In this document: positions 8,667 through 16,947 of the stretch, one piece after another
Position numbering within the stretch: position 1 is the stretch's first letter
Layout of the letters: each line of letters starts with the position of its first letter
Origin: Chryseobacterium shigense
GTDB taxonomy: Bacteria; Bacteroidota; Bacteroidia; Flavobacteriales; Weeksellaceae
Reading direction: 5' to 3'
Length of the DNA: 64,000 nt
NCBI RefSeq assembly: GCF_900156575.1
Contig: NZ_FTNY01000002.1
Span: forward strand, 744,001 to 808,000
Notes under the pieces: generated by a model
What the model was told of the DNA's origin: nothing
Databases searched by the model: none
What the model saw: the letters and a program-made list of their open reading frames with translations, nothing else
Position numbers and translations under genes: made by a program

Positions 8667-8756
8667 ATGCCAAGCGGAAAGAAAAGAAAAAGACACAAGG
8701 TTGCAACTCACAAGAGAAAGAAAAGAAGAAGAGCGAACAGACATAAGAAAAAATAA
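8667..8756 (+). CDS. 29-residue very basic small protein, probably ribosome-associated
   Basis: ATG at 8667, TAA at 8754-8756. The peptide begins MPSGKKRKRHKVATHKRKK and ends NRHKKK; about two thirds of residues are Lys, Arg or His. I recall near-identical peptides in many Flavobacteriia between HU and RNase G, and such short Arg/Lys peptides are typical of ribosomal proteins that thread into rRNA. It could be the Bacteroidota-specific ribosomal protein named bL38 from the Flavobacterium ribosome structure, but I cannot confirm that. It is short enough to be missed by automatic annotation. Confidence 0.75.
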   Translation: MPSGKKRKRHKVATHKRKKRRRANRHKKK

Positions 8757-8785
8757 TCTCTTTTTCTCGAGATTTACAATATAAT

Positions 8786-8835
8786 AATATAGTTGGTGGT
8801 TTTAATTTTTTAAAGTTCACCGACTATATTTTTGT
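8786..8835 (+). terminator. Intrinsic terminator after HU and the small basic gene
   Basis: AATATAGTTGGTG (8786-8798) pairs with CACCGACTATATT (8818-8830) with one G-U pair, followed by TTTTTG. It ends the HU transcript before rng. Confidence 0.75.
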
Positions 8836-8992
8836 TTGCAAGTATAAGATCCCGGTGGAAAACAAGGGCTTTTGCAGATATTTTTTAAAAAGATGTATCA
8901 ATTTCATTCTAAATTCTTATATTTAATATTATTTATCTGCTAAAAAATACGCCAGTTCCCTATGATCTTAATAATTTTTATCTTATAACAAA

Positions 8993-10552
8993 ATGAAGAA
9001 AGAACTAATAGTTTCGCATGAAGATGATCTTACAAAGATTGCACTGCTGGAAGACGGAAGACTATGTGAACTTCATGAGCAAGAGGACAAAAGCGAATTT
9101 ATAGTTGGAGATCTGTTTGTAGGAAGAGTAAAAAAACTGGCACCGAACCTGAATGCCGCATTCGTTAATATAGGATATGACAAGGATGCATTCCTGCATT
9201 ATCAGGATCTGGGACCACAGTATCTTACCTATAAGAAGTTTTTAAAAGATACTATTTCCAAAAAACAGAGCACTTCAAGCTTAAAAAATTTCGAGATACA
9301 ACCCGAAATAGACAAAAACGGAACCGTAGACAAAGTCATTGTAAAAGATGATCTCGTTCTGCTTCAGATCACCAAAGAACCCATTTCTACAAAAGGTCCC
9401 CGGATCTCTACTCAGGTTTCTTTGACAGGCCGTTTTCTGGTCCTGATCCCTTTCGACAACAAAGTCTCTATTTCCAAAAAAATCAGAACCACTGAGGAAA
9501 AAGAAAGACTGAAAACCCTTATTGACAGTATCAAGCCTGAAGGTTTTGGAGTGATCATAAGAACGGTTGCGGAAGGAAAGAAAGTAGCAGACCTTCACAA
9601 TGACATGAATCAGCTGATCCAGAAATGGGAAAGCACGTTCAAAAACATTCAGAAAAGTAAGGTTCCGGCCAGAGTTTTAAGCGAAGAAGACAAAGCTTCA
9701 GCTATTTTAAGGGACAATTTCAATCAGGATTTCGTGAGCATTATCTGCGATGATGAGCAGATGGTAGACGAAATGGCCAACTATGTGGAGGTCATCGCTC
9801 CTGAAAAAAAGAATATTGTTCAGTTTTATAATTCCCACATCCCTCTTCTCGAATATTACAACGTTGAAAAACAGCTCAAACAGAGTTTTGGAAAACACGT
9901 GAATATTCCAAGTTCAAAAGGTGCTTACCTAGTTATCGAACACACAGAAGCTCTTCATGTAATAGATGTTAACTCCGGAAACAATATCACAACCGGAAAT
10001 TCAGCCAATAAGGAACACGCGATGAACGTGAACAAAATGGCTGCCACAGAAATCGCAAGGCAATTGCGTCTTCGTGATATGGGAGGCATTATCGTTATTG
10101 ATTTTATCGACATGCAAAACCCTGATCACAGAAGAGATTTGTTTGAACATTTGAAAGAAGAAATGAAGCGTGACAAAGCACGCCATAAAATTCTTCCTCC
10201 TAGTAAATTTGGATTGATCCAGATTACCAGACAAAGAAACCGACCGGAAAAACAGATCGAAACCAAAGAAGAAAATCCGAACAAGGACGGAGAAATCACA
10301 GCTCCTATTGTTGTTGTGGAAAGAATGGAAGAAACCATAAGAAATATTATACAGAAGGATAAAGGAAAGCTTTATCTGCATGTACACCCTTTCGTGGAAG
10401 CTTACCTTACCAAAGGAATCAAAAGCATCCAGATGAAGTGGTTTATAAAGTATAAAAAATGGGTCACCATTATTCCCCGGGATTCTTTCAAATATTTAGA
10501 ATACAAGATTTACAATTCGAAAAAAGAAGAATTGATTGGATATTCTAACTAA
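8993..10552 (+). CDS. rng: Ribonuclease E/G family endoribonuclease
   Basis: 519 residues. An S1-like RNA-binding region (about 38-125, GDLFVGRVKKLAPNLNAAFVNIG) is followed by 5'-sensor/RNase H-like parts and the catalytic DNase I-like domain. The two metal-binding Asp motifs are visible as VIDVNSGN (about residue 325) and IVIDFIDMQNP (about 370). RNase G processes rRNA ends and begins mRNA decay. The CPxC zinc-link motif that joins RNase E protomers is absent: the region after TRQRNRP reads EKQIETKEENPNKDG without Cys. The HU/small basic protein/rng order is one I associate with flavobacteria. Confidence 0.93.
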   Translation: MKKELIVSHEDDLTKIALLEDGRLCELHEQEDKSEFIVGDLFVGRVKKLAPNLNAAFVNIGYDKDAFLHYQDLGPQYLTYKKFLKDTISKKQSTSSLKNFEIQPEIDKNGTVDKVIVKDDLVLLQITKEPISTKGPRISTQVSLTGRFLVLIPFDNKVSISKKIRTTEEKERLKTLIDSIKPEGFGVIIRTVAEGKKVADLHNDMNQLIQKWESTFKNIQKSKVPARVLSEEDKASAILRDNFNQDFVSIICDDEQMVDEMANYVEVIAPEKKNIVQFYNSHIPLLEYYNVEKQLKQSFGKHVNIPSSKGAYLVIEHTEALHVIDVNSGNNITTGNSANKEHAMNVNKMAATEIARQLRLRDMGGIIVIDFIDMQNPDHRRDLFEHLKEEMKRDKARHKILPPSKFGLIQITRQRNRPEKQIETKEENPNKDGEITAPIVVVERMEETIRNIIQKDKGKLYLHVHPFVEAYLTKGIKSIQMKWFIKYKKWVTIIPRDSFKYLEYKIYNSKKEELIGYSN

Positions 10553-10563
10553 CACAAAATTTT

Positions 10564-10594
10564 AAAACCTCTGGCTTGTCCGGAGGTTTTTTTA
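10564..10594 (+). terminator. Intrinsic terminator of rng
   Basis: AACCTC (10566-10571) and GAGGTT (10583-10588), 11-nt loop, then a run of seven T. It is just past the rng stop. Confidence 0.8.
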
Positions 10595-10603
10595 TTATAT
10601 TTG
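10576..10603 (+). promoter_or_regulatory. Promoter of the first delta-60 gene, nested in the rng terminator
   Basis: TTG (10576-10578) lies in the terminator loop, then a 17-bp spacer and TATATTTG (10596-10603). The -7 element abuts the T tract. Transcription would start about 15 bp before the ATG at 10626. Confidence 0.6.
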
Positions 10604-10625
10604 CAGTCTTAAAACACTCATAAAA

Positions 10626-12074
10626 ATGATAAAAAATTTATTTCTGGTGCTGCTTCTTGCAGTACAGACTTCTTTTGCACAAATTATTTCTAAAGATTTT
10701 TCTTTCGCTTCGAATGGAGAATATTTAATTCCTTTTAACATTAGCAGTACCGGCTATTATAACTATCCTGACTCTTGGTCAATGGTCCAAAGCTCTGATA
10801 ACAGTATTTATGTGACTTATAGTACCGGTGATGTATCTCTCACGACAGTACCTAGAGAGTCTTTTGTATTAAAACTTACCCCCGGTGGAGTGGTAAATCA
10901 ATCATTTGGAACCAATGGAAGAATTCAATTACCTCACCATATCAACCTAAACAAGATAAAAAGACTGACAGATGGTAAATTGCTGATTTTCGGCTTCAAT
11001 GAGACAGGAGGAGCAACAGTGTACAGAATGCTTCCCAACGGACAATTAGACCCTACTTTTGGAACAGGTGGCATTTCGGTAATTCCCCAAATTAATAGTG
11101 GTCAGAACTATAACGCTTTTGGATTCCTTTTACAGAATGATAAAATAATTATTCATGGGATCAATGGTAACAGTATGTCTGAACACTATAACCGCCATAT
11201 AATTTACAGGTTAAACGCTAATGGAAGCATTGATAGTACTTTCGGAACCAACGGGGTTGCATCTACACAGGGAAGCACCTTCTCCAGAATGGATTTATTC
11301 ATTGATAATCAATCTAATATCAACTGTTTCAACAATGATTTCATTCAAAAATTTGATTCAAACGGACTACCAATGCCCGGTTACGGAAATAATGGAGTTG
11401 TATCATTAGCAGATGCTAACGGTTTTGGTCAGTACGGAACCGCTGATCATGTATTTATGGACAGTAATAATAAATTTATTTTCGTAGAAAGTTTGAATAC
11501 TAACGGAGTTTTAAAAATAAATCCGGATGGAACGGTTGATCATACTTTTACGAATAACTTATATGCAAGCTTTGGTACAGGTACCTCCATTTCAAATATG
11601 ATTGAAAAAAATGGATATTATTATATTGTGGGATATAGCCCTGTCATCACAGCAAATGGTTCATATTTTATTTCAAAAATATCCCAAAATGGTGTAGTAG
11701 ATTCCAGTTTTGGCTATTATTTGGATGCCAATATTGCTGATTCATTCTATCCCGAGATGTTTGTCAATAGCGATAATATCATTACAAACACAGGAATTAT
11801 CGTTAAATATCTTTTAAACAGCTCCACATTATCAACAAAAGATATTACAAAAATTACTCATGATATTTCTTTTGAGAATCCTGTTAAACAAAACTTGATT
11901 TTCAGCACAAAAGAAAAAGTAAGTAAAATAGAAATTTATTCCGTCGATGGAAAAATTGTAAAAACGCTAAAAGACAACAATACAGATCTTTCAGAATTAC
12001 TAAAAGGAGTTTACCTGGCAAAAGTCACATTCGAAAACCGAACAAAAATTGTAAAAAAGCTTATAAAGAATTAA
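10626..12074 (+). CDS. Delta-60-repeat protein with T9SS type A sorting domain
   Basis: 482 residues: signal peptide (about 1-18, ending TSFAQ), then beta-propeller-like delta-60 repeats recognisable by recurring PNGQLDPTFGTGG and NGSIDSTFGTNG units. The last 75 residues are a T9SS C-terminal sorting domain (KIEIYSVDGKIVKTLKD ... GVYLAKVTFENRTKIVKKLIKN), so the protein should be exported by the Por system and attached to the cell surface or released. The next gene is a paralogue. Binding partner unknown; an adhesin or surface-structural role is a guess. Confidence 0.85.
   Translation: MIKNLFLVLLLAVQTSFAQIISKDFSFASNGEYLIPFNISSTGYYNYPDSWSMVQSSDNSIYVTYSTGDVSLTTVPRESFVLKLTPGGVVNQSFGTNGRIQLPHHINLNKIKRLTDGKLLIFGFNETGGATVYRMLPNGQLDPTFGTGGISVIPQINSGQNYNAFGFLLQNDKIIIHGINGNSMSEHYNRHIIYRLNANGSIDSTFGTNGVASTQGSTFSRMDLFIDNQSNINCFNNDFIQKFDSNGLPMPGYGNNGVVSLADANGFGQYGTADHVFMDSNNKFIFVESLNTNGVLKINPDGTVDHTFTNNLYASFGTGTSISNMIEKNGYYYIVGYSPVITANGSYFISKISQNGVVDSSFGYYLDANIADSFYPEMFVNSDNIITNTGIIVKYLLNSSTLSTKDITKITHDISFENPVKQNLIFSTKEKVSKIEIYSVDGKIVKTLKDNNTDLSELLKGVYLAKVTFENRTKIVKKLIKN
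11826..12008 (+). repeat. 183-bp near-identical block, copy 1 (sorting-domain DNA)
   Basis: Matches 13388-13570 at 180 of 183 positions; the three differences are all silent third-codon changes. The block covers the start of the sorting domain and lies in genes whose upstream parts are clearly diverged. Confidence 0.9.
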
Positions 12075-12202
12075 TTTTAATTTATATATTTTCTTTCAAT
12101 ACCGGGTGTTTTAATTATATCATTCAGGACCAGTCATTTTGCATAGCTCTGAAAGAATTATAATTTGATCAGTTCATTCAACACAATTTAAAAACTCAAA
12201 AA

Positions 12203-13636
12203 ATGAAAAAATTCTTACTACTGGTTGTTCTGGTAGCCCACACTATCTCTGCACAGATTATCTCTAAAGACAACACTTTTGCTTCGAACGGAATACATTC
12301 CATAACAGGTAATATTGCCTGGTCAAAAATGATTCAAAGTTCAAATGGAAGTATCTATTTTACTTATGCGAAAAATAACCCGGCAACAGGACTTTCCGAA
12401 ACTATTTTATCAAAACTCAATCCTGATGGAACCACAGACTCTTCTTTCGGAAATACCGGAGTCGTTACAATAGTCTATTATTCTAACGATAGCCAAATGA
12501 AAGTACAACCCGATGGTAAACTCTTACTATACTGTTTCGATTCTGACGCAAGTACAAATTATGCAATTATCATCAGAATACTTCCCAACGGACAATTGGA
12601 CGGCACTTTTGGCATCAATGGAGTTGTAAAAATTCCTGATCTTAATCCTGATCTTGATGCGCGGGGGTATGGATTGGTCCTTCAGAACAATAAAATAATT
12701 ATTTACGGACAGAGAACAATTATTCCTTTACAGGATTCTTCCGGAAAAATATGCAGGTTGAATGAAAACGGAAGCATAGATAACACTTTTGGAAATAATG
12801 GTTATATCAATAATTTCAGCAGTTTTATATTAGTAGATATAGACAGCCAATCTAATCTGGTCTGTTTTGGTTACAATAAAATAGATACTGTAAATGAAAC
12901 ATATGTAGGGGCCATTGCAAAATATAACAATAATGGACAACCTCTTACAAACTTTGGAAATAACGGTGTGTCAAATCTTGCCTTCAATCCCGGATATATA
13001 CAATCTTCTATTTTAGACAGTAACAATCATATTATCTTTTCAAAATTTGATCCCAATGCTGCCGGAAGCCTCAATAAAATTAATTCGGATGGAACTTTTG
13101 ACGCTTCTTTTGTCACTAATTTTAACTCATCTTTTCCTTTTCTTATAGACGTTTTGAGTATCGTAGAAAAAAATGGATATTATTACCTTGGCGGTATGAG
13201 CTATGAGCAAAACAATGGAGAATATTTCATCTCCAGACTTACCCAAAACGGAACACAAGAGCCTGTTTTCAATCATTTTATAGAAACTGATCCCAATTTG
13301 AAAACAGTTGGAGATATGATCGTTAATGATAACAACATTATTGCCAACGGAAGCGGATATATTGTAAGATACCTGCTTAGTACCTCAACATTATCAACAA
13401 AAGATATTACAAAAATTACTCATGATATTTCTTTTGAGAATCCTGTTAAACAAAACTTGATTTTTAGCACAAAAGAAAAAGTAAGTAAAATAGAAATTTA
13501 TTCCGTCGATGGAAAAATCGTAAAAACACTAAAAGACAACAATACAGATCTTTCAGAATTACTAAAAGGAAATTATCTCTCAAAAATTACATTCGAAAAT
13601 GGTAAAACAACGGTGAAAAAACTTATAAAGAAATAG
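12203..13636 (+). CDS. Delta-60-repeat protein with T9SS sorting domain (paralogue)
   Basis: 477 residues with the same plan as the preceding gene: signal peptide ending TISAQ, delta-60 repeats (PDGTTDSSFGNTG, PNGQLDGTFGING, NGSIDNTFGNNG) and the same type A sorting domain. The N-terminal 380 residues align but differ at many positions, while the C-terminal 60 are nearly identical. The spacer to the first copy is 128 bp with no evident terminator, so the two may be co-transcribed. Function beyond surface localisation is not visible. Confidence 0.85.
   Translation: MKKFLLLVVLVAHTISAQIISKDNTFASNGIHSITGNIAWSKMIQSSNGSIYFTYAKNNPATGLSETILSKLNPDGTTDSSFGNTGVVTIVYYSNDSQMKVQPDGKLLLYCFDSDASTNYAIIIRILPNGQLDGTFGINGVVKIPDLNPDLDARGYGLVLQNNKIIIYGQRTIIPLQDSSGKICRLNENGSIDNTFGNNGYINNFSSFILVDIDSQSNLVCFGYNKIDTVNETYVGAIAKYNNNGQPLTNFGNNGVSNLAFNPGYIQSSILDSNNHIIFSKFDPNAAGSLNKINSDGTFDASFVTNFNSSFPFLIDVLSIVEKNGYYYLGGMSYEQNNGEYFISRLTQNGTQEPVFNHFIETDPNLKTVGDMIVNDNNIIANGSGYIVRYLLSTSTLSTKDITKITHDISFENPVKQNLIFSTKEKVSKIEIYSVDGKIVKTLKDNNTDLSELLKGNYLSKITFENGKTTVKKLIKK
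13388..13570 (+). repeat. 183-bp near-identical block, copy 2
   Basis: Partner of 11826-12008 at an offset of exactly 1562 bp. Sequence on both sides of the block differs between the copies. Confidence 0.9.
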
Positions 13637-13662
13637 TTTTTAGGATGCTCTTCGGTCTTATG

Positions 13663-13700
13663 AAAAGGTATTTACTTAATTTTGGTAAATACCTTTTTTA
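13663..13700 (+). terminator. Intrinsic terminator after the delta-60 pair
   Basis: AAAAGGTATTTAC (13663-13675) and GTAAATACCTTTT (13685-13697) form a 13-bp perfect stem followed by T residues. Confidence 0.85.
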
Positions 13701-13728
13701 TTTTTAATCTTAAACAAAAAATTACAGA

Positions 13729-14199
13729 ATGGGCAAAGAACATCACTACAAAGCAGCCATCCACTGGACAGGAAACAAAGGGACGGGTACCAGCGGCTAT
13801 AGAAACTATGAAAGGAGTTATACCGTCCATGTTGAAAATAAAGCGGTTATAGAAGGCTCTTCTGACCCGGCATTCCGGGGAGATAAAACCAAGCACAATC
13901 CGGAAGACCTCTTCCTTTCCTCGCTCTCTTCCTGTCATATGCTCTGGTATCTTCATTTTTGTTCTGAAGAAGGGATCATTGTCACCGATTATACAGACGA
14001 AGCCACCGGGGTGATGATTGAAACAGCAGATGGAAGCGGCCATTTTACATCTGCCAGTCTACATCCCACCGTTGCTGTTGCGAAAGAATCAATGATTGAT
14101 AAAGCAATGGAACTTCATCATAAAGCCAACCAATTTTGTTTTATAGCCCGGTCGGTCAATTTTCCTATACAACATATCCCTACTGTGGTAGTTAAATAA
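13729..14199 (+). CDS. OsmC family peroxiredoxin-like protein
   Basis: 156 residues. OsmC/Ohr proteins reduce organic hydroperoxides with two Cys on adjacent helices. Both are present: the first in LSSLSSCHMLWYLHFC (about residues 68-80) and the second in HHKANQFCFIARSVNFP (about 135). The N-terminal half is the usual beta-sheet that makes the dimer. It begins 29 bp after a strong terminator and must have its own promoter, which I could not place. The substrate (peroxide or other thiol-reactive compound) cannot be told from sequence. Confidence 0.9.
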   Translation: MGKEHHYKAAIHWTGNKGTGTSGYRNYERSYTVHVENKAVIEGSSDPAFRGDKTKHNPEDLFLSSLSSCHMLWYLHFCSEEGIIVTDYTDEATGVMIETADGSGHFTSASLHPTVAVAKESMIDKAMELHHKANQFCFIARSVNFPIQHIPTVVVK

Positions 14200-14423
14200 T
14201 TTCAAGCGCAGCTTTAATCTTCCAAAATACCTATTAATAATACAGTTTTACCATGATAACTCTAAAATTTAGCTCTAAAACTCCACACAAAGAGATTTAT
14301 TTATCAAATAATCAATAAAATTTAAATTTTACAATCATTTATTATGTAAAAAATCGCAATTAATTGTTATTATTATGTAAAATGTAAAGTTTTTTTTATA
14401 TTTTTATATAAACAAAACTAACC

Positions 14424-15074
14424 ATGATGAAACCAAGATTAACCATTTTTGATGAGCCTCTACTCTATACAGAAGGTTTATCAAAATTGCTCTCACAAAG
14501 CAAAATTTTTAACACGATTGACATTTGTAATTCTTATGAAACCTTATTTGAACAATTAAAAGAAGATCCCCCTGAAATTCTGGTTATAAGCTCCAATATG
14601 CTCATGCTTACCGATATTTTCAGACTTGTAGAAGACATTACCTCCACCAACAAAAAAATCAAAATTATTGTCATCGGCAATAGTTACGATATGACTGAAA
14701 TCCGGAAGCTTTTTAACAAAGGCATTAAAAGCTATCTTGATAAAAACAGCAGATACGATGAATTCCTGAAATCGATAAACGTTCTGCTCCTGAATGAGAT
14801 CTACATCTGCGACAACGCCAAAGAAAGAATGATCAACTTTATCAGCAGTGAGGATGGCAAGCCCAATCCTCACATCAAAGAACCGCTAACGCGAAGAGAG
14901 ATGGAAATCCTCAGACTGATATGCGACGGTTTAAGCAGTAAAGATATTGGTGAAAAGCTATTTATAAGCATTAATACTGTAGAAACCCACCGCAAAAGAA
15001 TTCTTTTAAAATTAAATGCAAAAAATTCCGTAGGAATAGTCAAATACGCCTTAGAAAACCACATTATTGATTGA
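14424..15074 (+). CDS. LuxR-family response regulator with degenerate receiver
   Basis: 216 residues (ATG at 14424; the next codon is also ATG). The receiver-like domain has the acidic beta1 residues (TIFDEP) and the conserved Lys (SYLDKNS), but the phosphoacceptor strand reads ILVISSNML, with Ser where Asp is required, so it cannot be phosphorylated normally. The C-terminal GerE HTH is intact: LTRREMEILRLICDGLSSKDIGEKLFISINTVETHRKRI. Orphan, with no kinase nearby. It is the regulator nearest the curli cluster and is followed by a very long palindrome. Target genes unknown. Confidence 0.87.
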   Translation: MMKPRLTIFDEPLLYTEGLSKLLSQSKIFNTIDICNSYETLFEQLKEDPPEILVISSNMLMLTDIFRLVEDITSTNKKIKIIVIGNSYDMTEIRKLFNKGIKSYLDKNSRYDEFLKSINVLLLNEIYICDNAKERMINFISSEDGKPNPHIKEPLTRREMEILRLICDGLSSKDIGEKLFISINTVETHRKRILLKLNAKNSVGIVKYALENHIID

Positions 15075-15086
15075 TGAAAAACCAAT

Positions 15087-15147
15087 TTCGATGACCTCCA
15101 AAAAGAATCCAAACCTTAGGTTTGGATTCTTTTTGGAGGTCATCGAA
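15087..15147. terminator. 61-bp perfect palindrome, probably a bidirectional terminator
   Basis: Two 30-bp arms (15087-15116 and 15118-15147) are exact reverse complements around one central T at 15117. The core AAAAAGAATCCAAACC / GGTTTGGATTCTTTTT is a classic bidirectional terminator; the arms continue for 14 more bp (GACCTCC/GGAGGTC and beyond). It separates the plus-strand regulator from the minus-strand curli operon, whose last stop is at 15425. The rest of the 350-bp gap shows no gene. Confidence 0.85.
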
Positions 15148-15424
15148 GTCAACAGGTAATTTTGCTTGGCAAGTGAATGGTGAATTTTTGAGTTTAAGAA
15201 ACAAGATTTTTCAGACATCAGATTTGAGATTTGAGACTTTTTATTGACTGATTCAATAATTCCCTAACGAGCTTAGAATAGGAACGGTCATACTTAACGC
15301 TCAACTCATTCAATCTAAACCCTAGTACAGCCCCGCAACTCAAAACCTTTACCTCACAAACAAATAAATGGTCAATCATCATTGGACAATGGACCATTCA
15401 CTATTTAAAATTCATCGCTTCCTT

Positions 15425-16936
15425 CTATTCGTAATCCGGCATTTCTCCGTTGGCGAAAAGAGAAGCTCTTGAAAGATCAGTCATTGTAGTATTGAGATCA
15501 ATAACCATCACATTTTTCTGAGAGATATTATCGTTAGACGTATTCATAAAAATAACCTGGGCATTATTCGGGGAAAATCTCGGGTCAAGATCGTTGGTTC
15601 CCAGCGGTTTTCCGCTTTCCGAAGAAATATCAGATACCGTATCATTGGTCAGATTATAGATGAAAATATGAGAGTCAAGTTGCCGGTAATTTCCACTTCC
15701 GTCCTGATATCCTGACATATCTCTTGTATAGACAAGCATTTGCCCGTCCACAGAGAAATTCAGTCCGCCTGAAGCTCCCTGAGATCCTGACAGAATGGTT
15801 TTCAAAACACTTCCTGTCATATCAATAATATAGATCTTCGTATGGTAGCCGCTGTAATCATTCGTTTTTAAGGCGATCTTGCTGCCATCGTAGCTCCAGT
15901 CGCACTCGGAGATCATGCTGCCATCCGGAGTGGTAAATACCTGCGTAAGGCCGCTTCCATCCTTATTAATCCTATATAATTTATTAAAATTAGAATAAAG
16001 AATTTCCTGCCCGTTGGTACTCCATGCAAAATCCATTTCATAATTATTAAAGCCTGCTGCCGGAACCGTCGTTACTTTAAAAGGGTTGGATCCATCAGGG
16101 TTTGCAGTGTAGATATGAGTACTTCCGCCTTCAGTTCGCAGAAATGCGATCAGTCCGGCATTGTTATTTTTTCGCGGTCGCCAGCTGTTATACGATGAAT
16201 TGGTGAGCTGAAAACTGTTTCCCTGTCCGTCACTCGACAGAATTACAAAGTTACCGTTCTGTTTCTGTGTATAATGATACCGGTTGGCGGGCACTGTGTT
16301 GGTGGTAAATTTACCGATGGAGCTTAAAACTGGCGGGTGAATGCCGTCCGAAACAGACACCTGCCAGAAGTAACTAACACCAAACTTCAAATTTGAAAGC
16401 GAATAATGCTTCGCTGTCAAATCATTAACCTGAATCACATGAGTATCGAGGTTATTTTTAACTGCTAAACTATATTTTAAAACATCAGCCGTATCTGGAT
16501 CTGTAGCGGTCCATGTGAGTTCAACACTCAAGGGCTGGTTCACCGCATTGTCTACCGGACTAAGCAGCTGCGGTGCAGAAGGAGGAGAATTAAGAGATTC
16601 ATCATCATTCATTTCAAAAACCACGGTTACCACCTGGTTTTGACTCTGTATATTGACACCCTGAAAATTGGTGATATAACCGGAGAGTTCTGCCTTCACA
16701 GAATAATTCCCTATCGGCATAGAAGTGATTTCGAATGTTCCGTCTGTACCACTGAAAACCGTCTGTGTAGTAGGTGCTGTAAAAATTTTCACATTAGAAA
16801 TAGGCACGTTGGTACCTCTTTTTACCACCTTCCCTTTCAATGTTCCTGTCTGAGCCTGATCCACAAGATCTTCGCTACACGAAAACAGACAAAAAGTAAG
16901 GATCAACAGGCTGAGTATTTTGATTAAAGTTTTCAT
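15425..16936 (-). CDS. Curli-operon lipoprotein: carboxypeptidase-regulatory, FN3-like and TolB-like propeller domains
   Basis: 503 residues with lipobox LFSCS (Cys about 20). Domains in order: a carboxypeptidase-D regulatory-like beta-sandwich (about 33-110, GTLKGKVVKRGTNVPISNV), a fibronectin III-like domain (about 115-215, SVELTWTATDPDTADVLKYS), then a PD40/TolB-type beta-propeller (about 225-500, repeats such as FAWSTNGQEILYSN and CDWSYDGSKIALKTN). It starts 11 bp after csgG, so it is part of the curli operon, yet E. coli curli has nothing like it. A surface lipoprotein that binds curli or polysaccharide is a reasonable inference. Confidence 0.8.
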   Translation of the reverse strand: MKTLIKILSLLILTFCLFSCSEDLVDQAQTGTLKGKVVKRGTNVPISNVKIFTAPTTQTVFSGTDGTFEITSMPIGNYSVKAELSGYITNFQGVNIQSQNQVVTVVFEMNDDESLNSPPSAPQLLSPVDNAVNQPLSVELTWTATDPDTADVLKYSLAVKNNLDTHVIQVNDLTAKHYSLSNLKFGVSYFWQVSVSDGIHPPVLSSIGKFTTNTVPANRYHYTQKQNGNFVILSSDGQGNSFQLTNSSYNSWRPRKNNNAGLIAFLRTEGGSTHIYTANPDGSNPFKVTTVPAAGFNNYEMDFAWSTNGQEILYSNFNKLYRINKDGSGLTQVFTTPDGSMISECDWSYDGSKIALKTNDYSGYHTKIYIIDMTGSVLKTILSGSQGASGGLNFSVDGQMLVYTRDMSGYQDGSGNYRQLDSHIFIYNLTNDTVSDISSESGKPLGTNDLDPRFSPNNAQVIFMNTSNDNISQKNVMVIDLNTTMTDLSRASLFANGEMPDYE

Positions 16937-16947
16937 AATTCATGTTT

